From NCBI RefSeq assembly GCF_905220565.1, contig NC_059402.1:5891501-5955500 (forward strand): a stretch of 64,000 nt of DNA, given 5' to 3'. The position numbers were made by a program, and so were the translations under genes. Shown one piece after another: positions 45,449 to 57,400 of this stretch. The notes under the pieces are model-generated. The model worked only from the letters and a program-made list of their open reading frames with translations, did no database searches and was not told the origin of the DNA. How positions within the stretch are numbered: the first letter of the stretch is position 1; each line of letters starts with the position of its first letter. This DNA comes from Melitaea cinxia. Its lineage: Eukaryota > Arthropoda > Insecta > Lepidoptera > Nymphalidae.

Positions 45449-48400
45449 CTAGAGCTCCTCATGCCGGGCGGGCGTGTGGTCGCTGACATAGTAAGCGGGC
45501 GGTGGAGGCGCGGCCCCGGTGTCAGCGGCCGCCAGCGCGAGGTAGCGGTCGCGTAGGTGATGCGCGGCCGCCTTCGGCTGACGCTCGCGCGTGAATATAC
45601 CCTTCTTGTTTCCCCCCACGCGTGTTATAGCTACGAACACAAGGTAACTATAGAAAATACCTCAAATGCAGCAGCAATATTAATGGATTGTTTTCTTTCA
45701 GATAAACGGCTTTTACGGAAGTTAATGTTTTTACAGGTTCTTACTACTTATATAAATTAACATTTCTACCTACCAAAATTAAGTTTGCATTGCATTGTAA
45801 TTTTACAGACTACGATTGGTTAAATTTAGTTAGTGTACAAAGCTACCATTCTATCGAAAGTTAGAGAATCTAGGATCTAGGTTAGGTTCAAAATAAGAAA
45901 ATTGTTGAAAAATAGTATAGCGTTAAATAAGGAATTCATAGTTGAAATTTTAAAAATTGGCGTTACGAATACTGGACCGTAAAAATTTTATTAAACAAAA
46001 ATTTCCATTAGCGTCCATAAGATTTATTATAAAAAGTTGTAATATAGAAAGAATTATCTGTTTGTTTAAGAAATCGAAAGATAATTATTTATTTTGTCTG
46101 ATAACAAAGAGTAAATATTTAAGACAAATTACGTAACTTCTGATATTTTAGTGTCAATGAACTAAACAATCTGAAGCAACCTTTATCTTATCAATACTAC
46201 GAATTGATTGTAACTTACTTTGTGCAGTCTTAAAGTCGGCAAAGTTCCAAATAAACTCGCCGGCAAAGAATCCGGCTTGTCGTAGTCTATCGAATGCTTT
46301 GAAATGTTCCGACAATATTGCCACTTGGTATTCTTCCGACCATACGTATTCTGGTATCTGAAATTACAGATAATTATTGGAATTATTTTAAAAATGCAGC
46401 TAGGTCGACCGTTGCAGTAAGATAAGATTAAGATTACTTGCTTATTTGGGACATTTTTTACTGTGAAACTTAATGTGAAATGACAATAGCGAATAATAAT
46501 TGTATATTCAGAAGCATATAGACCTGTAGGTATACGCTGTGACATATGTACGACATAAACACCCAAAGTGTCTCTATGACTTTCTCTTATCCATTTTTTC
46601 GTGAAGCAAGGACGCCTTAACTACTACAAACTATGATGTACCGTACCTAGGTGTTAGTCTTCCATTGCTTGACGAAGATTTCTTTTACGCTAAGTAAAAG
46701 AATTAAGGTTGGAGTTTTAAGAGCCATTTCACAATTTTACGCTCTGCAAGTTTAGGTAAAGGTCGCATCGCGCGAGTCGTACGAGCCGCGCGATCTTTGT
46801 GCTAGTACGTATAGTGTGACAACCAAAAGACCATCGTGATCATTTTCTGATGTATAATAAAAATTATAACTATGGTATAAAATGTTTTTTACATAATTAA
46901 TTTGTTAAAAATTTCAAGTATGTTATATAACAACAGTCAATAAATTTAAAATAAAATTAAAAAAATCAATTTTATGAAACAATTTTTTTAAATTGATTTA
47001 GTTTTTTCAGTTTACGAATGAATCCAATATTTACGATATGAATAAAAAAGCATTTAATGACATCGACACCGACAAACATATTAATTAACAAATAACAAGA
47101 CAAACAGATTGAAATGCCTATTTGTATTGATAGTGTGAGAAAAGAAAATTAAATTATACATTTGTTTACAGAAATTATCATTATATTATTTTACAGTCAT
47201 TTTCGTAATATGTTTATTTTATTTATATTTTATTATGAAAGTATCAAATGCGTTTTATCCGCTATAACAACAGGCGCTTGGCGCGTGTGAGCGAAAGAGA
47301 CGGCTGCGCAGAATTTGGCGTGGACCTTACCTCTAAGAGCGCTAGCGCTCGACTGATTTACCGGGCTTGATGCGTGGCAATATATACTATCTTTTTATTA
47401 TTTAATATAAAATGTATTAAAAATAATTACATCTTTTAATTATTTTTTTTTTGTATTCCTTAATGATGTAAGTTTACTTTGATGAAGATAGTTCGTTAAA
47501 ATTTCTTAGTTTTCTAAGAGAAATATCGCTTTTAAAATTGTACTTATTTGGAAAATATTCGTAACTTTAAATTTTTTTTATCGTTTAATAGAGATACAAA
47601 TGGAATAAAAATCTATGATAGTGGACAACAAAATTATATTCCACATATTATGATATTTTTTTAAAATGGTTTCAACGTAGAGGTTATTGAAAAGTAGGAC
47701 TTCAAAGTATACATTGCGACCGTTTACTCAGGGAGGAGGCTGATGAAAAGGTTAATAATTTTATACACATAATATAAATCAAAATTCTGATTGGACTATG
47801 GACTACAACAAAGGTTGCTCTATTATATTTCAAGAATATAAATTACATTATTGCATCCAACACTGAGATTAACGACGTCAAAATATTACAATTTCGCGGA
47901 TTGTTACCGATTTTTGTGAAATGGCTCTTAATACATACCAAATGCAACCCAGCAATGGTATCGGCTCCGTACTCGGTCATGATGATTGGTTTGTTGTGTT
48001 TCCGGAACCAGGAAGTGGCCTCGTCTATGACGTACGTCGCGATGTCGAGCAGTGAGCCCGTGTTCGCGTACCAGCCGTTGTAGCGGTTGAAACAGATGAC
48101 GTCCAGATGTTGACCCTGATTTAATTAATAAATAAGTGAAGAAAGTTTGTGCGTCAGCTCTCATTCGACTGGAGTTTACTCCATACAAACGATGATCGTG
48201 ATTTTAAAAATATATTTATCTCTTTCTTGCAAGAGACGTTGCGCGGTAAAACGTCACTTTCAGCGTTACTGTTTCATAAGATTTCTCTCCATTATATTTT
48301 TAAACCACGCGCCTTATATCGTTTTTTATGGAGTAAACTCTAATAAATATCTTTAACTTCCAAACACAGTCGTATGTTACAACTTAATGGCTATAGATAG

Positions 48401-51400
48401 CAGACGGCATATATATATGTGTGTGTGTGTGTGTGTGTAATGTGGGATCCCAGAGAAAACGAGGGAAGCCCTTGAAAATCCGCATAAATTTTTACTGGGT
48501 GTACCGCTTTTGATGATTTTTAATTTAATCGAAAGCCACTGCTTATCATGTCTATATTATCATGTGTATATGTATTTTGAAATAATCTTTGATAATGCGT
48601 ATTCACTTGACTATTTTTTCGTCTACCTACGTTTTATTACTTGTCGATGTAATTGAAGTCGGTTTTTTTTCGTTTGCCAGCAAACACAATTATCTCGACT
48701 CTTCTTGCTATAGTATAAAATTATAGCTCAAACATATAATATATAAGAAGTCTATACATTTAAATAAAATCGAAGTGCCTGTCTGTGATATAAAAATATT
48801 AAAATAACGAGTGCTTATTGCTATTTGCCTGATACTAAAATAGGAACAAACAATTTTAAAGGTTTTGTTTGTCTGTCTTTCTGTTAGCCGGGTAATCTCC
48901 GGAACAGCTTAACCGATTTTTATGGGACTTTCATTGGAAGATAGAGGAAGTTGTGGAGCAACACCTTTAATGCCTTTGACTGCCTTTAATCCCGGGATTC
49001 CCAAGAAACGGGATTTACACAAAAAAAACCTCCACATAGATATGAAATAACCATATATTTTACAATTTTTGCGCACAAAATAAAAAAATCCCGAAAGACT
49101 TAAAATGTAAAAAAAGACGTATGAGGGTGCGTTTTTAAGTTCGCGGAATGAGAGGGTTGGAGGGGGGTGATTAGGCTCATTAGGATCGTAACGTGTTTAG
49201 TGACTCATAATTAGTATAAATAGGAGATTTCATTGTTATTAGACTATTAGTCTTTGAGCTATCGCCAACCAAGCAACATAATCAGGAGTGAAAAGTTAAA
49301 TATGGAAAAAATCGAATATCGTGCCGTTATAAAGTTCCTTACCAAGCGAGGAAAATCAGTTGCGACCATAATGGATGAGATGTCATCGGTTTACGGTGAC
49401 TCTTGTCCAGGAGAAACCATGGTGTACAAGTGGCACAGTTTGTTTTAAAAAGGAAGGGAATCCCTTGAAGACGACCCGAGGCCGGGCAGGAGCATCGAGG
49501 TGATCACGCCAGAACTTATCCAAAAAGTCGAAATTCGTACTCAACGATGCTCGACTAAAGAAGAAACAACTTGCAGAAATGGTTGGCGTATCTGATACAA
49601 CCATTTTTAAAATCCTGCACGATCATCTTGGCATGACTAAGGTCAGCGCAAGATGGGTACCGAGAATGCTCACGCCGCCGCAAAAATAACAACGCGTAGA
49701 GTGTTCACGTGCATTTTTGGACCTCTGCAATCAAGACAAGGATGGTGTATTGAGTCAAATTGTTACTGGAGACGAAACTTGGGTTCATCATTATGAACCT
49801 GAGTCGAAACAAGACTCTATGCAGTGGCATAAAAAGGGCACAGCACCCCCAAGAAGTTTAAGGTGTTACAGTCAGCTGGGAAACTCATGGCAACGGTCTT
49901 TTGGGACTCAGAAGGAATATTATTGATCGATTATAAAGATAAAGGTGTTTCTATAACCGGAGAATACTACGCTTAATATACGCTTCAATCTTAGAGCGAT
50001 TAAAAGAAGCCATTAAACAGAAAAGACGGGGAAAATTGACGAAAGGTATGCTGCTTTTGCACGACAATGCGCCCGTCCACAAGAGCCGCGTTGCGTTGGC
50101 TGCCTTGCTTAAAGTGGGCTTCGATATTTTGAACCACCCACCCTACAGCCCAGACCTGGCCCCGAGTGATTATTACCTCTTTCCAAAAATGAAAAAAGAG
50201 CTGCGGGGTAAAAAATTTACCACCGTTGATGAAGTTAAGGAGGCAGTTTCAGCGTATTGTGAGGACAAAGACAAATTTTTATGAGGGTGTAAATAAATTA
50301 ATTGAAATATCTGAAAATTGTGTCCGTCTTGCAGGTGAATATATTGAAAAGGAAAAATAATTTGGTTTTTTTATTTCAACCCCTTACCCTTCATTCCGCG
50401 AACATAAAAACGCTCCCTCGTACCTAATATACAATATATAAATGGTAACAAACAAATAAAATTAAACGTTCTGCATTTTGGCAAGTCTATAGTATTTTTT
50501 TTTATTTCCATGATGATAAATTGAAAACGGTTTTAAATGTTTGTCTATATGTCTGTACAACTGTCGCTGGAACGGCTTGGATAAAATAAATGAGATAAAT
50601 GTCACATGGCAACATAATTATACTTTTCATCCCATAATTTCCACGTGATCCTGTCACGCCATTAAAAAAATACTGAATATCCAGTTTGAATCCCCCACGC
50701 GAAAGAAGTCGAAACGAAGTAGTATAACAAATTTCTTTAATTTATTTCGATATTTTACAACAATATTCATATTTACAAAGCAAAACTTAAAAAGTAATTA
50801 GTTACAGATTATTGTGGTATTGTATGTTACTATATTGTTTTTACTTTTGTGTATCGTACGTAACCTTCTGATAAATGTTAACCTTCTAATGATGTAAATA
50901 CTAATGAAAACGGTACAAAAGTTGGTCCAGTACGTCATTATTACTGTTAACGGATATGAAAAAAAAATTAAGATTTTTTCTAATATGAAAACTATTGGGA
51001 AAATGTGATTTAATGGAGCAGCAATAAAGCAGCAGAGGTATTACTATGTATGGAAAAAAAAATTTTTTAAAGTTCTACTATTGATTTACCACAGTCGTTA
51101 ATTAATAGATGTAATGTATCAAAAATTTCGCAGACGAAAGTAAATGTACCTTCTTCTAAAATTCAATAGTTTCATTAAACGTTTCTGGTCTTAGTAAAGC
51201 AAAAACATGAACTTTAAAACTGCCTATTTCTATGCCACTTATATGCTGTATCTACAAAATTATATATTATCTAAATTTATTATATGTATTAAATAATTAT
51301 ATAATTTTGTGGGTATGTAAAAATAAATGAAATAGTTCAATTTGTGTAAAGTATACGTACCGATTTATCAGTTACATAGCGTTGTGAGATTGCAATAGTC

Positions 51401-54400
51401 ACCGGTCTCGACAGATCCATGGATTTCACGTGTTTCACCACTTTCCTGAAATATATTGGAGTGTAGTTGTTGAGACTTGTATTTATTCTGGAGACTTCTA
51501 GGTAACGCTTTTCAAATATACGGATATATTATTACTAAACATTACTAAATGTCGTAATGCCTCTGATACTAGTATAAACACCTAGAAACTTATGATACAA
51601 ATAGAATCCAAAAAGTCCTGGAAATATAAACTAAATTTCAAACATCTATATTAATATTATATCATGGTCAGTAGCAGTATAACGTGAAACAAGCGATACA
51701 AATACCAATTCATTTACATTTCATGCTCTGTATTTAAAACTAGCAACATTTGTGCTATTTGCGCCTGTGGGGAATTTGGGATAGGGTCGACAACGCGCTT
51801 GCGATAGTTCTAGTGTTGCAACTGTCTATAAGCTGCGGTAATCACTTACCATCGGGTGAGCTGTACAATTATTTGCCGACTAAGTACCTCTACAAAAAAA
51901 CCAGTACCTTTATTTAAAAAAAAAAAACATTTAGGGAGGTAAAAATCTTACGCAAAATAAGCATCAGCCTTGACGTTACTGGATCTTGGTTCGTTGGAGA
52001 TGGACCACATGATGACGCTGGGGTGGTTCTTGTCACGACGGATGAGTTCCGTTAAAGACTGTTTGTGTTTCGCCAGCAAGGAGTCCGAGAACAAGCTATA
52101 CATAACAAAAAATTCGCAATAAGTATCAACATAAATAAAAAATACTTAGATACAAATTACTTAGATATAATATAATAATAAGTACTGACACTCTTGACCT
52201 CAATCAGTCTTCACTAAAATTATTTAAAACAGGATATTTACCATGTTTTTATTTTTATTTTGCGGAGCTCGATATTTCAAATTTTCAACACTACCTACGA
52301 ATGTTTTGTTCACGAGGTCGTTTTAAATAATTTTAGTAAGGAAAATAACCATCTTAAATGAATCAATCAGTCTTGCTTACTTGTGTCTTTAATATTTTCA
52401 GCAAAATACAACTATAGGAAATAAAGATGTCCTATAATCGTACCTAGACACATACTGATTTTGTGCTTAGTTAAACAATAGCTTACAGTTTATTCTTAAA
52501 TTATATTTATGTTTAAAATTTATTTTAGTAAAGGTAGAATCAGTTTTTTTGCATGCCGTTATCTGTGCGAAAATAATTCTCATCCTTTTTTTCATTACCA
52601 CGCAGTACATTTATAAATATTTTAGTTTTAAGTTAAACGAAAGAAGTCATGACTAAAAGTTTTGATTTCTTTGTATGCACAAAGCCTTAAATCTTACTCA
52701 GTATCGACGCCAGGACATTCGTCTATTATCATGATGCCGTGTTCGTCCGCCAGCTGGTAGATTTCTTCGGCGTACGGATAGTGGGAAGTGCGGAATGCGT
52801 TCGCTCCGACCCATTTAATGAGGTTAAAGTTTTTAACCCACAAAACTGGATCCCAGCCTTTACCGCGTAGCTGGTCATTAAATGTATAAATAGACATGAA
52901 TATTAGTGTTATGATTATTTTTATTTAAGACTTATTATAAATTCAAAATAACATTAAAGATAATAACAATATTATAAATTAAAAAAAAGTGTAAAGGCGG
53001 TCTTGTCAGTAGATAATAGTGCCTGATCTCTTACGGAAACTCTAATAGAGAAAATATTGATAACATAAACAATGAGGTATGAAAATTATTTATTATAATT
53101 TTTGATGTTTTATATATTTATTTGTGATAGTCTAAGTTAATCACTCAATTCTAAATTAGGTTTATTTTTCAAAGATTATTTAAATCATAATATCGATATA
53201 AAAATACAACAGCTTAACTTACGTTTGAATCCTCATGCATACCAAATCCTCTTAAATATATTGGTTTTTCGTTGATATAGATCGTTGTGTTGCTCCATGT
53301 CACCGTCCTTATTCCTACTTTTAAACTGTATGTGTCTATTAACTCTCCTAAGGGACCTACTATTGACGCCTGTAAAGTACGATCGTATTAAAAAAGATGT
53401 AAAGGTTCCCTATGCGACTTTGGAAAATATTACCGTCAGAGTTTGTTAAATACATAATTCTTTCAATTTTATTTAGAAACTCAAAAGACAACTGTTATAT
53501 ATATAGTAATATTTAAAGTTAAGATTAACGATGACGTTTTCAAATTCAAGTATCAATAAAGTAAAGTAATTACAAAATTAAGAATTTAATAGTTTATTAT
53601 TAATTAAATTAAAATACAGTAAACAGTAGTAGCTACATAGCAGTAGATTAAATACTTTTACATTTTTTATGTTTTACCGTAACACTCCTTCTTACATCTC
53701 TTAAGCTTGAATCTAAGATAAGGCTGTAGTTTTAATTCCGCATTCTGCTCAGTACATTTAATTTACATAAAATTTAATTACCTTTAAAGTATATAAGTAT
53801 CCAGGCTCTGGGTGCATGAGGTAAGGCCACCAAAAGTTAGCGTTTCCGATTTCCAAGAGGCCAGCGCAGTCGCTAGCTCCGGCTACTTGAGAGCCATCCT
53901 TGTCGAACAATTGAATTAGACATTGTGTATTGTAGATCAAGTTTTTGTATGTCACATTGTAGACAATGAAACCTGTGTGGGTGGAAGCAAAGTTATTTTT
54001 AAGTAATCTATACTAATGTTATAAAACTGAAAAGTTTGCTTGTTTGTTAGTTTAAACGCACCAATATCAGGAGCTACTGGTTCGAATTGAAATATTCTTT
54101 TTGTGCTGGATAGACCATTGATTGATTTGACCCACCCACCCCTAAATATATTTTTTATTTTTTGACAAATTTTTATACTTTTATTTCATTATGATTTGGA
54201 ATTAAAAATACATACAATCCTAAATTTTCATCCTTCTATTACCAACCCCTATTTTTTAATAGCGTTTAGCGGAAAGACAACGTTTGCCGGGTCAGCCAGT
54301 ATAATGTATGGAAAGATCATCACGATCAAAACAGTGCCAGTTTGTTGGTTTGGTGTTTGTTGTGTGTTCGACAACTGTCTCGAGTCTGGGTGTGATATAA

Positions 54401-57400
54401 ATTGATAATTATATGTATTACTAGCTGTGCTCGCGACTTCGTCCGCGTGGAATAGTGAATTTACATATTCAACGTGATTCTTTAAATTAGCATAACTTTT
54501 TTATTTATGAATTTGAAGACACAATTTGAAGATGATGAAGAACTAAAAGCCACCATAAACGATTTTTTTATGCGCCCAAGATGAAGATATATTTTCAAAC
54601 GGAATTATGGCTTGAGAAAAAAAATATCTTAAATGTATTAACCTAAAGGTTGATTATGTAGAAAAATAAAATTATAATAAACCTAATAATTTATAACCTA
54701 GTTATTCTCATTACTTTTTGAACTCCCCTCGTATGGTTTGATAGTCACAGCCTACAGCCAAGCAACCTGTTTCTCATGAACCGTTATTGTTCGCCTGCCA
54801 CGTTGATATGATCATTCCATTGTGGTTTACTGACTGATATATGTATGTAGGATAATTTATTCAAGGATAATGTGTACTTATTTAACTTTTGGTAAATCTA
54901 TTTCATTTGTTTTTTAAATAAAAATGACTCATCGTAATGTATGTACGCGCGTAACTTCCGACAACTGTCCGAAATTTTCAAGTTTTGCATAAAAGAAAAT
55001 TAAAAAAATATCGGTATGGTGAAAAAAAAAATTGTGGTACCAAGTACGCCGCATTGTGGAATATTTGGGTCCTTTTCGGATCAAAAATCCTATATTTTTA
55101 CAGCGCTTTTTATCTTGTTTTAAAACGTGGGATTTACTTATAATATCTAGTTCCTCACAGAAAATGACAAGAATAATAAAATATGATGAGTTAAGTTTTA
55201 AAAGTAAAAAACAATTAGTTGATAAGTATACCACAACGTACTCATCAAAATAAAAAAGGAAGCCGCAATTGATATCCATTTCCGTTCCCAGACTCGCATT
55301 AAATTTTTTCATATATCTTTGTTATTAGCAAATATTAGCCGCTAATTTTTTCATATGTTTTTCAAGAGTATTTAAACTATAAAGAAACGTTAATTTCAAA
55401 GCATCGGGAGACGTCGGTAAGTGTTAAAAGCTTCGACGAAGTTCAGATATTTCTGTTTTTCTTCCAAGTCGTAAACATGTTCAAGAAAAAAATAAATATA
55501 TTAAAATATTTTTTACAAATCTTCTCAAAATAAGTTTTTCAAAATTACATAATACTCAATACTTTACTTTTCAACATTTTTAACTTAACTATATCTTTTT
55601 GAAAATTGTAAAAGAAGTTGAATTTTTTCATTAATAAAAATCATGTAAAACAATTTATTTGCGCCAAAAACATAATTAATTGTTACATAATATTAAAGTC
55701 TGACTATCGAACTATTAAATAAAATTAATAAAGTAGCCTATTTCTGTCATTGGTAAAACTGATTTATAATGTGCCTTTGTTCAGCCATAATCCACAGTGC
55801 GCCGGTTCAGCTAGCAACTAGTGTACCTATACTTATAACCAACCAATAGAAATACACGTTTTTGTATGAAAACATGCTAGTCTGAATCCTATTTCTATAA
55901 TAGTATGCAAAAAAACTACCTAACTTATGTTTAAATTATTACTTTAGATTTTGACTGTATTAGATTATATAAATTTTTAAACGTATTTTTGTTATTTATT
56001 AGGTCACGTTAGCTAGACATAGGCCTCCACAAGTTCGCGCCAAAAAATGGCGTGAACTCATGTGTGTTCCCTATAGTTACGACGCTGGGCAGGCGGGTTG
56101 GTGACCGCGGGGCTAACTTTGCTGCACCGAAGACTCTGCTGCCCGTCTTTGGCCAGTGTATTTGAAAGCCAGGAGTTGATGGTTATCCCGCCATCAGTCG
56201 GTTTTTTAAGTTTCGAGATGGTAGTGGTGGAACTGTGTAATCCCTTTATCGCCTCTTACGACACCCACGGGAAGAGAGGGGGTGGCTATTTTCTTTACTA
56301 CCCTAACCACACAGATATTATCTGTAAATATTTAGTTCTTAAGTTGTTGATTGTTAATATTATGTGTGTATTGAAAAAATTCGAAATAAATTGGTTTTTG
56401 AAACATAGTCCATAGTCGTATTAATCATCTATTTCTATTTTTTGTATATTTTTTTGTTAATTTAATTAATTTTGTTGTATAATCTATTTTTTTTAATCTT
56501 GATAACAAGGTTTAATTAAATCAGTTAGCCTTGTTAGCTCGGTTTAGCCGTGAAAGTCAAGCAAATATACAATTCTCGTACAAAATTGTGTTCTTTATTT
56601 TATTCATAATATTTCCGCTATTTCATATCCTCGAATCCTAAATTCTTAATAATCTCCAACTTCAGTATCACGTACGTTTCATAGTTTCAATAACTATTTC
56701 TTAAGTCTCTTTACATAAGATAAGTATTTTATACCTATACATATTTATTTTAGAAATCTGAAGTTTTCATTGAACGCCTTTGTAAGATATGCTTACTTGT
56801 ACCTACTATCGTGACGTAGGGACAACTTCAACTTTCGTTTGTATTGAGTGAGCTACACACCTGTTTCAGGGCCGTCTTTACGAAGGGTAAATAAACATTG
56901 ATAGTATGAAAAACACTTACGTATTTATAAGTGTACTACATGCAATCGTTGTGAAGGCAAAACTTTTAATAAAGTGTAAGAAGAATTAATAATTTTAATT
57001 ATTAATTAATCTAATACATATATAAAATTCTCGTGTCGCGGTGTTTGTAGTTAAACTCCTCCGAAACGGCTTGACCGATTCTCATGAAATTGTATGTGCA
57101 TATTGGGTAGGTCTGAGAATCGAACAACATCTATTTTTCATATCCCTAAGTTATAGGGGGGGGATTTAGGGGGGTTAATAGCATATATGGCAAAACAACG
57201 TTTGCGGGGTCAGCTATTAGTTATTCTATAAATTTAATTCAAATTTTCGAACTATGACAACTTTGTTATTTTTCGATAGTCTTATACGGCTGATCTGAAG
57301 TGTCATTATAAAACGAACGCGGATAAGAAAAATTGGATGGTGTACAAAAAAGGTCACCAACAACTAATAGCCCGTGGATGTAGTACAAACTGCATTTAAA

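Noticed and set aside
46183..46566. 127-codon minus ORF
   Set aside because: It overlaps the ninth listed beta-glucuronidase exon in another frame; the exon itself reads EEYQVAILSEHFKAF and GEFIWNFADF.
54929..55312. 127-codon minus ORF in a beta-glucuronidase intron
   Set aside because: Phe/Leu/Ile-rich translation typical of AT-rich DNA, overlapped by another ORF on the plus strand, with no domain or splice support.
56098..56415. 105-codon plus ORF
   Set aside because: It reads the antisense of the dispersed repeat at 55990-56310.
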